Shown: positions 1 to 8,864 of the stretch, piece by piece
Layout of the letters: each line of letters starts with the position of its first letter
How positions within the stretch are numbered: position 1 is the stretch's first letter
From: an uncultured bacterium
Lineage (GTDB): Bacteria; Krumholzibacteriota; Krumholzibacteriia; LZORAL124-64-63
DNA: 64,000 bases
Direction of reading: 5' to 3'
Assembly: GCA_937910695.1 (NCBI GenBank)
Contig: CALEMW010000219.1
Location: forward strand, 78,276 to 142,275
Translations under genes and position numbers: made by a program
Notes under the pieces: model-generated
What the model was told of the DNA's origin: nothing
Database searches by the model: none
The model's input: the letters and a program-made list of their open reading frames with translations, nothing else

Positions 1-88
1 CCATGACCACACGATAGCCTTCCCGCATCAGTCTCCAAGCGATCCCCGAAGCTTGTTCTCCGGCACCGTGAATCCAGACGAGGCTCAC
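1..88 (-). CDS. yqeB: YqeB-like (EF2563 family) selenium-dependent molybdenum hydroxylase accessory protein, 5' end only
   Basis: Only the first 29 codons are in the window; the gene runs off the left edge. The GTG start overlaps the stop of the xdhC-like gene as GTGA. The N-terminus reads MSLVWIHGAGEQASGIAW and continues RLMREGYRVVM, a Gly-rich Rossmann-type opening (GAGxxASG) typical of the YqeB/EF2563 family, whose members sit with yqeC, xdhC and mocA near selenium-dependent molybdenum hydroxylases. The biochemical role is not settled. The assignment rests on the short N-terminal match plus the context of three other genes of the same pathway; it would fail if the next codons outside the window do not continue this fold. 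Confidence 0.7.
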   Translation of the reverse strand, partial: MSLVWIHGAGEQASGIAWRLMREGYRVVM

Positions 89-897
89 GTCTTATCGCCC
101 CTATCGCGCAATCGACCCGCCGTTGCGGCTGCTCCGCCGCGGAGACAGGCGAGAATTTCGGCCAGAATGCTGACGGCGATTTCGTGAGGCGTTTCGGCGC
201 CGATATCCAGTCCGACGGGCACCGATACATCCGCGAAGCGAGCCGCTGTCAGAGGATCAGCGGCGAACCGTCTGGCGATGTGCACCGCTTTGGTGCGGCT
301 GCCGACAAGCCCCAAAAACGCGCAGGCAACACCAGCCGCCTGTTCACTGCGGAAAACGGCGGCCAGGGTATCGGCATCGTGCTCGTGACTGCGCGTGCAC
401 AGCACCACGACTGTGCGGGCGGTCGGCTTGAAATGGCCGGCCAGATCGGCCGCCCCGACGTTCAGAGTCTCGACGGCACCCAGGTCTTCAAGGAACTCGG
501 GACGGTCGTCCACGGCGAGAAAGCGGAACGGAAGATGCCGGCTCAGATCAAGAAGAGCGCGCCCCACATGACCCATGCCCACGATCACCAAGGGTGTGCG
601 GGAAAGCAGCGGTTCCAGAAACACTTCGACCTCGCCGCCGCACACTCCGTCGGTGCCGGTCAGATCGAAATTCACCCGCCGGCATTCCCCGGAGGCGATG
701 ACTTCGGCCGCCAGAGCGATGCAGCGGGCCTCGAGCCCGCCGCCCCCGACGCTGCCGACCACGCTGCCGTCAGTGCGCACGAGCATCTTGCTGCCCACGT
801 GGCGGGGAACAGAACGTTCGGCGCGGATCACGGTGGCCACGGCGGCGTGCTCGCCGCGTCGGATCATATCGGCCATCAGCGGGTACAGGTCGTCCAT
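85..897 (-). CDS. xdhC: XdhC/CoxI-family molybdenum hydroxylase maturation factor
   Basis: 270 residues. XdhC-type proteins bind molybdenum cofactor, protect it, promote its sulfuration and hand it to xanthine dehydrogenase-type hydroxylases in the cytoplasm. The N-terminal XdhC_CoxI half has SVPRHVGSKM and the glycine run SVGGGGLEARC. The C-terminal half is a Rossmann fold starting PLVIVGMGHVGRAL, followed by VGSRTK and the family tail PVGLDIGAETPHEIAVSI. The ATG overlaps the stop of the mocA-like gene as ATGA, and its own stop overlaps the yqeB start, so the genes look translationally coupled. The hydroxylase substrate cannot be told from this window. Confidence 0.9.
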   Translation of the reverse strand: MDDLYPLMADMIRRGEHAAVATVIRAERSVPRHVGSKMLVRTDGSVVGSVGGGGLEARCIALAAEVIASGECRRVNFDLTGTDGVCGGEVEVFLEPLLSRTPLVIVGMGHVGRALLDLSRHLPFRFLAVDDRPEFLEDLGAVETLNVGAADLAGHFKPTARTVVVLCTRSHEHDADTLAAVFRSEQAAGVACAFLGLVGSRTKAVHIARRFAADPLTAARFADVSVPVGLDIGAETPHEIAVSILAEILACLRGGAAATAGRLRDRGDKT

Positions 898-1511
898 CAG
901 TCGTCTCCTCCCACGCCCGCCGTCGTAGGCGGGCCCAGATCTTGCGGCCCATCCATATCATCCACCACTCCGGGATCATCGCACGGAATGCGTCTGACCT
1001 GGTAGGAGCCCTCTCGCAGAAGATCGCGCATGTCGCCGGGATGATCGACGGGCCACGCGCCGCCGGCCGGCACGATCGGGAGAACCACCGGATGTCCGGG
1101 GCGCTCGGCATAGATCGGAACAACGATCTTGTCCGGTGTCTCAGACGAGCTCAGCTGGAGTTCGACCAGGGTCGCTGTGTGGACGCGGGGCAGGTCCACC
1201 GGGTGCAGCCAGAGATGGCTGACACTGGTTCCCAGCGCTTGAATGCCGTAAAGAACAGAACGGGCCGTGCCGCCGCCTTCACCGGCTTTGATCCAGGTGA
1301 TCTGAGCGCTCCCGAGCGCTTCGGCGTAGACACGAGCCAAGGCGTCTGTCGTGACAACGGCCACCGGGACACCGCGATCCAGATAAAGAGCGGCGACCCT
1401 GGCGATCAGGGGTCGGGGATCATCGTCCGCCACGCATAAACCCTTGGCGCTCCCCATGCGACGGGAAGCTCCGCGGGCCAGGATCAACGCCGTATCACTT
1501 CTCTCACCCAT
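897..1511 (-). CDS. mocA: MocA/MobA-like molybdenum cofactor nucleotidyltransferase
   Basis: 204 residues. A nucleotidyltransferase of the MobA-like NTP-transferase family, likely adding CMP (MocA) or GMP to molybdopterin. The N-terminal signature is ILARGASRRMGSAKG, a variant of LAGGxSxRMGxxK with Arg in place of the second Gly. LHPVDLPRV fits the metal-binding aspartate segment (usually DxP), and RPGHPVVL fits the substrate loop typical of MocA. It starts inside the last codons of yqeC (8-nt overlap) and ends overlapping xdhC. Cytidylyltransferase rather than guanylyltransferase is inferred from the xdhC/yqeC neighbourhood, since MocA serves hydroxylases. Confidence 0.85.
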   Translation of the reverse strand: MGERSDTALILARGASRRMGSAKGLCVADDDPRPLIARVAALYLDRGVPVAVVTTDALARVYAEALGSAQITWIKAGEGGGTARSVLYGIQALGTSVSHLWLHPVDLPRVHTATLVELQLSSSETPDKIVVPIYAERPGHPVVLPIVPAGGAWPVDHPGDMRDLLREGSYQVRRIPCDDPGVVDDMDGPQDLGPPTTAGVGGDD

Positions 1512-2295
1512 CGTCGTCGGCCTCGCCAGTGGAATCGACCAAGCAGGCTGTCCGCAGACGCGGAGCTGGCCCTGAAGTGTCTCCCATCACCACGACGGGT
1601 ACATCGAGTTCCTCCATGATCCGCCCTACGCACTCGAAAAGACCAAGAGCGTCGTCGCACTCGTCCATCTGCAGCAACGCGATCGCGACGGGCACGCCTT
1701 CGGGAATACGCCCGAGATAGCCGTCAGGACGCGCCAGCAGACGGATCATCTGCTCCCATGACCAGGGTTCGTCGGCGACCAGGCAGAGCCGATCGTCCGC
1801 AACGCGGCCCTGGCGGTGCAGCACTGCACTGGACGGGCGGCCGATGGCGGACAGGCCGATCACCGGTATCGCCAAAGAGGTTCTGCGCGGCAGGTCCGGA
1901 TCGTCCCCATGGTGGAGCTTGACCGGTCGTCCCGCACTGCCGTCGGCTTCGACTAGGATCACGTGACCCGGCAGGATCCCGCCGAGGGCGTCCACCGCAG
2001 CGGGAGACAATCCCCGCCACTTGCCGTCGATCTCGCCGTCCCTCACGAAGATCGGCGCCCCGGCCGGGGCCACAGCTCCGGTCAACAGAGCCTTGTGTTC
2101 CAGGATCACGAGGCCTGGCCAGTCGAGAGGTTCTGTGCGTGTCGTGGTTGTGACGCACACGGCCGCGCCCTGCTCCAACAGGACACTGCACATCGCCTCG
2201 AGCAGCGACGTCTTGCCGCCGCCGCCGTAGACGGACACGACATGCCCGCCGCCGCAGGGCAGGATGTCGTGCCATCGTTCCAGAAACATGAACAT
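1504..2295 (-). CDS. yqeC: YqeC-like putative selenium-dependent hydroxylase accessory ATPase
   Basis: 263 residues with an N-terminal P-loop (VYGGGGKTSLLEAM) followed by VCVTTTTRT, the arrangement of the YqeC family linked genomically to selenium-dependent molybdenum hydroxylases. VEADGSAGRPVKLH matches the family's central ADGS motif. The ATG at 2295 is preceded by AAGGA five bases upstream; a second ATG two codons later is worse spaced. It lies 9 nt downstream of the glycosyltransferase gene and overlaps mocA. The molecular function of YqeC is not established; a role in inserting or activating a labile cofactor is inference from neighbours. Confidence 0.85.
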   Translation of the reverse strand: MFMFLERWHDILPCGGGHVVSVYGGGGKTSLLEAMCSVLLEQGAAVCVTTTTRTEPLDWPGLVILEHKALLTGAVAPAGAPIFVRDGEIDGKWRGLSPAAVDALGGILPGHVILVEADGSAGRPVKLHHGDDPDLPRRTSLAIPVIGLSAIGRPSSAVLHRQGRVADDRLCLVADEPWSWEQMIRLLARPDGYLGRIPEGVPVAIALLQMDECDDALGLFECVGRIMEELDVPVVVMGDTSGPAPRLRTACLVDSTGEADDDG

Positions 2296-2304
2296 GAACG
2301 TCCT

Positions 2305-3420
2305 TCAGGAGCGAGCCAAGAGGCTCCGGTACCAGTCCAGCAGGTTGGCGACCATCTCGTCGCGATGATGGGCGTCCTGCACTCGGCGCCTGCCGGCCTC
2401 TCCCCAGGTCACCGCAGAGAGCGGATCATCCAGGCATCTGGTCATCGCTGCGGCCAGGGCTGGAACATCACCAGGGGGAACGACCAGACCTGTCTCTTCG
2501 TGTTTGTTGACCGAAACGACGCCCGTGGCCAGTCGAGTGGAGATGACGGGCAGTCCTGCGGACATGGCTTCGAGCTGTACAACGCCGAAGGTTTCGCTGT
2601 CGTGGGAACTCGGAAAGATCAGGGCGCGGCTGTCGGCCATCAGGACCCGGAGACGAGTGTCGTCGCACTCCCCCAGGAACTCCACGCGATCGGCCAAGCC
2701 CTCGGCCGCAACCCTGTTCTCGAGGGCGGAGCCCAACGGACCGGCCCCCACGATCCGAACACTTGCCCGTGGTGTCAGATGAAGAGCGTCGAGCAGGATA
2801 TCGAGACCTTTGTAATACACCAAACGTCCGACGAAGAGAAAGCGCTCGGCAGCCGCGGGATCGCCGGGGGTCCACCGATCCGGCTCGATGCCGAAGGGGA
2901 TCACTCTCACTTTACCATTCACAGGGGCGAGTTCGGCCGATGTTTTGCGGAGCTCTTCCGAGGAAACGCACACACCGTCGCAGACCTTCAACAGCCGCCG
3001 GGAAAGCGGACGGACGAGCAGGCGCCCGATGCGCTGTCTCGACACATCGGCGTGATGCCACACGGTCAAGGCGGTCGATTCCGGAAAGCAGGACCGCGAC
3101 GCCAGCAGACAAGCCGCAGCCAGAGGATTCGGCATATGGATCTGCACCACGTCGGGACACCAGCGGCTGGCTGCGGTTCTGATTTCCTGGAGCAGGGTCA
3201 GAGTCAAAGGCTGCGAGGCCACGACCGCGGGCGTGCCGCAGCGCACAAGCAGGCCGCGTCCGTCGAGAATCGCCTCGCGGCGTGCCCCTTCCTCACCGGC
3301 GGCCACCAAGGCGGTGACCTCGTGCCCGGCTTCCAGAAGCCCTTCGCACAGGTCTCGCAGCACCGACTCCATGCCGCCCTTCACGGGCGGGTAGTATTTT
3401 CCTATCTGCAGGATTTTCAT
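2305..3420 (-). CDS. GT4-family glycosyltransferase
   Basis: 371 residues, a GT-B fold retaining glycosyltransferase. The N-terminus MKILQIGKYYPPVKGGMES has the glycine-rich GG loop of the GT4 acceptor domain. The second domain carries LFVGRLVYYKGLDILLDAL, then FPSSHDSETFGVVQLEAMSAGLPVI, the E-x7-E type nucleotide-sugar binding segment. No signal peptide or membrane span, so it acts at the cytoplasmic face. It is the promoter-proximal gene of the yqeC-mocA-xdhC-yqeB string although glycan synthesis has no evident link to that pathway. No clear Shine-Dalgarno is visible before the ATG. The sugar and acceptor are unknown. Confidence 0.88.
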   Translation of the reverse strand: MKILQIGKYYPPVKGGMESVLRDLCEGLLEAGHEVTALVAAGEEGARREAILDGRGLLVRCGTPAVVASQPLTLTLLQEIRTAASRWCPDVVQIHMPNPLAAACLLASRSCFPESTALTVWHHADVSRQRIGRLLVRPLSRRLLKVCDGVCVSSEELRKTSAELAPVNGKVRVIPFGIEPDRWTPGDPAAAERFLFVGRLVYYKGLDILLDALHLTPRASVRIVGAGPLGSALENRVAAEGLADRVEFLGECDDTRLRVLMADSRALIFPSSHDSETFGVVQLEAMSAGLPVISTRLATGVVSVNKHEETGLVVPPGDVPALAAAMTRCLDDPLSAVTWGEAGRRRVQDAHHRDEMVANLLDWYRSLLARS

Positions 3421-3473
3421 GGCCGATTCAAGCTAACCGATCCCTCCCCATCTCCCAAGCCCTACCTCCGCGG

Positions 3474-3545
3474 GTTCAACAGAAGAACCCCTTCGAGAGC
3501 GACATTCCGCAGGCGGAGCCGATCGAGGGGGTTCTTCTGTTGAAC
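3474..3545. repeat. Long inverted repeat, 23-bp arms, 26-nt loop
   Basis: Arms at 3474-3496 and 3523-3545 are complementary at 22 of 23 positions, and the single exception becomes a G.U pair in RNA. The arms contain AACAGAAGAACCCC and its complement. The element lies between the groEL terminator and the glycosyltransferase gene, both on the minus strand. It could be a second terminator or attenuator, an mRNA-stabilising hairpin or a dispersed palindromic repeat. No second copy is visible in this window. Confidence 0.8.
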
Positions 3546-3574
3546 GAACGGGGGCCGTGTACGGGCCCCCGTAT
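3546..3574 (-). terminator. Rho-independent-like terminator after groEL
   Basis: A 9-bp GC-rich perfect stem (3548-3556 with 3564-3572, ACGGGGGCC type) and a 7-nt loop begin 17 nt after the groEL stop codon on the minus strand. Only a short T-containing run (TTCGTTC) follows, so termination may be imperfect; the long inverted repeat comes next. Confidence 0.7.
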
Positions 3575-3589
3575 TCAGCGCTGGCGGGG

Positions 3590-5266
<1,677 letters not shown>

Positions 5267-5554
5267 CTAAAGGATGGCGAGGATGTCGCCCTCGCGAAGG
5301 ATCAGGTAGTCGTCACCCGAGACGCTCACCTCGGTGCCCGAGTACTTGCCGTAGAGCACGATGTCGCCCTTCTTCACCTCAGGGGCGATCCGCGTGCCGT
5401 CTTCGGCCGTGCGGCCGGGGCCCACGGCGACGACCTTGGCTTGCTGGGGCTTTTCCTTGGCGGTGTCGGGAATAATGATGCCGCCCTTCATCGTTTCGGC
5501 CTCCATGGGCGCAACGATGACACGATCGGCCAAAGGCTTGATCTTGATAGTCAT
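5267..5554 (-). CDS. groES: Co-chaperonin GroES (Hsp10)
   Basis: 95 residues from the chosen start ([12 protein letters not shown]). It caps the GroEL ring; the mobile loop region is visible at [16 protein letters not shown], followed by the beta-barrel ending in [13 protein letters not shown]. An ATG two codons upstream (5560) directly abuts the GAGAGGAG ribosome site, whereas the ATG at 5554 lies 6 nt from it and gives the usual family length, so 5554 is preferred. First gene of the groESL operon. Confidence 0.98.
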   Translation of the reverse strand: MTIKIKPLADRVIVAPMEAETMKGGIIIPDTAKEKPQQAKVVAVGPGRTAEDGTRIAPEVKKGDIVLYGKYSGTEVSVSGDDYLILREGDILAIL

Positions 5555-5606
5555 CAGCATCTCCTCTCTCGTCTTGATGAAGTCCCGTAGGACCTGAAAA
5601 AAGGGA

Positions 5607-5633
5607 TTGGCACTCTCCCTCTTCGATTGCTAA
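5607..5633 (-). promoter_or_regulatory. CIRCE-like HrcA operator upstream of groES
   Basis: TTGGCACTC, nine spacer bases, GATTGCTAA. The consensus is TTAGCACTC-N9-GAGTGCTAA, so each half has one mismatch and the spacer is exact. It lies between the predicted promoter and the groES start, where HrcA binding would block transcription. hrcA itself is not in the window. Confidence 0.85.
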
Positions 5634-5642
5634 TTCGTTGGT

Positions 5643-5670
5643 ATGATAGTCAGAGCTACATCTGCCGCAA
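5643..5670 (-). promoter_or_regulatory. Sigma-70-type promoter for groESL
   Basis: On the minus strand TTGCGG (5670-5665), a 16-nt spacer and TATCAT (5648-5643) resemble -35 and -10 boxes. The CIRCE-like element lies just downstream, over and beyond the expected transcription start. Confidence 0.55.
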
Positions 5671-5824
5671 GCAAAATTCTTCGCTCCTGACAAAACGGGA
5701 AAATCATATGCCATTTTGTCATGATTGCCGTATTGCAGATTGCTTTTATCTTAATTATTCTCAGCTTGAGTCTGCGCCTATGCCGGCGTGGACGCCACGG
5801 ATCTGCTCAATGCCGAGGTACTCC
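5671..5824 (+). promoter_or_regulatory. AT-rich leader/promoter region of the plastocyanin-like gene
   Basis: Markedly AT-rich compared with flanking genes. Contains AATCATAT (5702-5709), TGTCAT (5717-5722) and TTATCTT (5746-5752), words also present in the same order upstream of the secreted-protein gene at 21796. A possible promoter is TTGCCG, 16 nt, TATCTT (5747-5752). GAGG at 5815-5818 gives a 6-nt spacing to the chosen ATG. Confidence 0.35.
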
Positions 5825-6211
5825 ATGCGAATGACGATCGTACTCTCAATTCTCCTCGTCGTTGGCGCTCAGGCCGCCAATCACGACATCTTGGTCCAGG
5901 GACTCAGCTTCATCCCCGACGACCTGACCATCGAGATGGGCGACTCGGTGACCTGGACCCACGACGCCACCTCCGCCTTCCACACCATCACCAATGGAAC
6001 GGGCACTTCGGATCCCGAGATCGGCACGTTGTTCGACGAGTCCTTCAGTGGCTCGGGACAGACGTTCGTCCATGTCTTCGCCGATCCAGGCGACGTGCCG
6101 TACTTCTGTCGCCCTCATCTCGGTCTGGGCATGACGGGCATCATCCGCGTCACGGCCAACGTGGGTGAAGAATCCGGTACCTGGAGCGACATCAAAGGCC
6201 TCTGGCGTTGA
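5825..6211 (+). CDS. Secreted plastocyanin/halocyanin-like cupredoxin with WxxIKxLWR tail
   Basis: 128 residues. A signal peptide (MRMTIVLSILLVVGAQA) is followed by one cupredoxin domain. Type-1 copper ligands are visible: His in AFHTITNG and the Cys-His-Met set in YFCRPHLGLGMTG. It would carry electrons or bind copper outside the cytoplasm. After the domain a short linker (NVGEESG) leads to the terminal motif TWSDIKGLWR, not part of the cupredoxin fold and nearly the same as the end of the unrelated secreted protein at 21796. The start is set by GAGG six bases upstream and by the signal peptide; the frame is open further upstream. Monocistronic. Confidence 0.85.
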   Translation: MRMTIVLSILLVVGAQAANHDILVQGLSFIPDDLTIEMGDSVTWTHDATSAFHTITNGTGTSDPEIGTLFDESFSGSGQTFVHVFADPGDVPYFCRPHLGLGMTGIIRVTANVGEESGTWSDIKGLWR

Positions 6212-6284
6212 TCGATCAGGCTTCCTCCTTGCGTCCTCTGTCCATGCGTGTACCCTTGCTGATGGACGCCAACAGGAGAAAGTC

Positions 6285-8831
6285 ATGGACCGATCGTTGC
6301 CGCTGCCTCTGCACCCAGAACTGAAGGATCGTTTGAGCGACGGTCCGCCACCGCCCTTGTCTGCCCTGATCGACCCCGATCGGGGTCCGTCGCTTTGTTA
6401 TGCTCTTGCAGACCAGCTTCGTGCCGCGAACAAGACCTCTCCGGTGTCCGGAGCCGTTCTTTTCGCCTTCGCCCGTTGGCTCGACGCCTTGATCCTCGTG
6501 ACGGAAGCCCTCCTCGACGCCGGCCAGAAGCGGCACCTCGCCGACAGCCTCGCCGACGATCTCGGCCCAGAGGAGTATGCCCGCCTCAGGGACCTCGTCG
6601 CCGCATCCGTGCCTGGCTTCCTCCCATCACTCCGCGCCCTCGGTTCCGCACCGTCGACTTTCGCCGAGGCCGATTCGGAAGCTGTCCCAAGCGGATCCGA
6701 CGGCGCGGAGCTCTTCCCGCTGACGGCCCTGCTGCTGACGATGCTCAATCCGGCAGCTGCTGCACCTGCGGCCTGGCTCGGACTCGACCGCCTCGCCGCC
6801 AACCCCGACGCCGGCCGGGTCTTCACGTCCTTGAAGCGTGTCTTGTCTTCCGTTTCCGCCCCAGACGGCGGGGGTTCCCTGTTCGAGCTGTTGGAGCTTC
6901 CGGTCCGCCACTCCCCCGACCGCCTCGACGAACAGCTGCTGATCGTCGCCGACGCTTGGCGACCCTGGCTGGGGGATGCCGCCGACCACTGTGCACGGGC
7001 CGCCGGCGTGCTGCGCGAGGAGTCGCGGCCCCGCTTCGACGGCCCGGGCGACATTCCCGTCTTCCAACCATCCGCAGAGACAGTCAGCACAGAGGCCACG
7101 ACGTCGGATAAGCCGCACCCCGAACCCGATATCGAACGCTTCAGTGATGACCGGGACTGGATGCCGCGCCTGATCCTCCTGGCCAAGAACACCCATGTCT
7201 GGCTCCACCAACTGACGCAGCGTCACGGACGCGACATCACACGGCTCGATCAAGTGCCCGACGAAGAATTGGACCTCATGGCCGCCCGCGGCATCACGGG
7301 TCTCTGGCTCATCGGTCTCTGGCAGCGCAGCGCTGCGTCGCGAGAGATCAAGCGTCGCTCCGGGAATCCGGAAGCCCTGTCGTCGGCCTACGCCGTCGAT
7401 GACTACCGTATCGCCGACGATCTGGGCGGCGACGCCGCCCTCGACGAGCTGCGGGAACGTGCTCTGGCAAGGGGCATCCGCATGTGCGGCGACATGGTCC
7501 CCAACCACACGGGTGTCGACGGCCGCTGGGTCCTCGAACGCCCCGAATTGTTCCTCTCCCTCGACCACAGCCCCTACCCCGGCTACACCTTCGACGGACC
7601 CGACCTCTCACCCGATTCGAATGTGTCGATCCGTCTCGAAGATCACTACTGGGAGCGCAGCGACGCCGCCGTCGTCTTCGAACGCGAAAACCGAGACACC
7701 GGCGAGATACGCTATCTCTACCACGGCAACGACGGCACCTCCATGCCCTGGAACGACACCGCCCAGCTCGACTTTCTCAACCCGGAAACCCGCGAAGCCG
7801 TCATCGAAACCATCATCGCGGTGGCCCGCCGTTTCCCGGTCATTCGCTTCGACGCCGCCATGGTCCTCGCCCGACGACACCTGAGACGACTCTGGCACCC
7901 CGCCCCCGGCCACGACAGCGACATCCCGACCCGCGCCTCGCGGGCGCTCTCACCCGAAGATTTCGACCGGGCCATGCCCGCCGAATTCTGGCGAGAGGTC
8001 GTCGACCGGGTGGCCGTCGAGGCCCCCGACACGCTCCTGCTCGCCGAGGCCTTCTGGTTGATGGAGGGCTACTTCGTGCGCAACCTGGGCATGCACCGCG
8101 TCTACAACAGCGCGTTCATGCACATGCTTCGTGATCAGGACAATGCGAAGTTCCGTCAGGGGCTCAAAAACGTCCTGGCTCACGACCCCCGCGTCCTGCA
8201 GCGGTTCGTGAACTTCATGAGCAACCCTGACGAGGAGACGGCCGTCGAACAGTTCGGGACGGGTGACAAGTACTTCGGCGTCGCGACGCTGCTGGCCACT
8301 CTGCCCGGACTACCCCTGATCGGGCACGGGCAGCTCGAGGGCTATGCCGAGAAATACGGCATGGAGTACGCCCGCGCCTACCTTGACGAACAACCCGACA
8401 CCGGATTCATGGAGCACCACGACCGGATGATCAGTCCGCTCTTCCACCGTCGGCAGATCTTCGCCGGAGCCGATTCATTCCGGCTCTTCGACGTCCGTGA
8501 CGACAACGGGCATCTGGTGGAGGATATGATCGCCTACGCCAACCGGAGCGGGGACGAAGCCGGGCTGGTGATCGTCAACAACTGCCACCAGACGCGCCGG
8601 GGACGACTGCACCGCGGCTGGTCGCCGGACGGAACCCCGAGCGACAGCCTGAGCGATGTCCTCGGCCTGGACACCGCCGCCGGCGGCCTGATCAGATTGC
8701 GCGACCCCCGTACCGAGCATGAGCTCACTCTCGACGCCCACGACCTGCACGACGCCGGCTTCGAGATCGAACTGCCTCCTTACGGCGCCGCCGTTTTCCT
8801 CGAGTGGTACACGGAGGCCCGGAACGCTTGA
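6285..8831 (+). CDS. GH13 alpha-amylase-family enzyme with large novel N-terminal region
   Basis: 848 residues; ATG preceded by AGGAG at 6-nt spacing. The first ~290 residues are Ala/Leu-rich, probably helical, and unrecognised. From about residue 300 a GH13 (beta/alpha)8 barrel begins with VWLHQLTQRHGRDI. Region I is DMVPNH (403-408), region II RFDAAM with nucleophile Asp523, region III AEAF with acid/base Glu588, region IV SNPDEE with Asp649, all consistent with an active retaining enzyme. In region IV Asn-Pro-Asp replaces the common Asn-His-Asp. No signal peptide is seen, so it is probably cytoplasmic, in glycogen/maltodextrin or compatible-solute metabolism. Hydrolase versus transferase cannot be decided. 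Confidence 0.85.
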   Translation: MDRSLPLPLHPELKDRLSDGPPPPLSALIDPDRGPSLCYALADQLRAANKTSPVSGAVLFAFARWLDALILVTEALLDAGQKRHLADSLADDLGPEEYARLRDLVAASVPGFLPSLRALGSAPSTFAEADSEAVPSGSDGAELFPLTALLLTMLNPAAAAPAAWLGLDRLAANPDAGRVFTSLKRVLSSVSAPDGGGSLFELLELPVRHSPDRLDEQLLIVADAWRPWLGDAADHCARAAGVLREESRPRFDGPGDIPVFQPSAETVSTEATTSDKPHPEPDIERFSDDRDWMPRLILLAKNTHVWLHQLTQRHGRDITRLDQVPDEELDLMAARGITGLWLIGLWQRSAASREIKRRSGNPEALSSAYAVDDYRIADDLGGDAALDELRERALARGIRMCGDMVPNHTGVDGRWVLERPELFLSLDHSPYPGYTFDGPDLSPDSNVSIRLEDHYWERSDAAVVFERENRDTGEIRYLYHGNDGTSMPWNDTAQLDFLNPETREAVIETIIAVARRFPVIRFDAAMVLARRHLRRLWHPAPGHDSDIPTRASRALSPEDFDRAMPAEFWREVVDRVAVEAPDTLLLAEAFWLMEGYFVRNLGMHRVYNSAFMHMLRDQDNAKFRQGLKNVLAHDPRVLQRFVNFMSNPDEETAVEQFGTGDKYFGVATLLATLPGLPLIGHGQLEGYAEKYGMEYARAYLDEQPDTGFMEHHDRMISPLFHRRQIFAGADSFRLFDVRDDNGHLVEDMIAYANRSGDEAGLVIVNNCHQTRRGRLHRGWSPDGTPSDSLSDVLGLDTAAGGLIRLRDPRTEHELTLDAHDLHDAGFEIELPPYGAAVFLEWYTEARNA

Positions 8832-8847
8832 CGTCCCGGGCCTCCGT
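8811..8847. terminator. Bidirectional terminator hairpin spanning the amylase stop codon
   Basis: 12-bp perfect stem (8811-8822 with 8836-8847, ACGGAGGCCCGG type) and 13-nt loop that contains the TGA of the plus-strand GH13 gene. It lies between two convergent genes and can serve both. There is no long T run on either side. Confidence 0.7.
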
Positions 8848-8864
8848 ATCGGTCTGCTCTCGGG

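Noticed and set aside
1963-3543. A 526-codon plus-strand open frame opposite yqeC and the glycosyltransferase
   Set aside because: Low-complexity Gln/Arg/His/Gly-rich translation without a ribosome site; both minus-strand genes are well supported.
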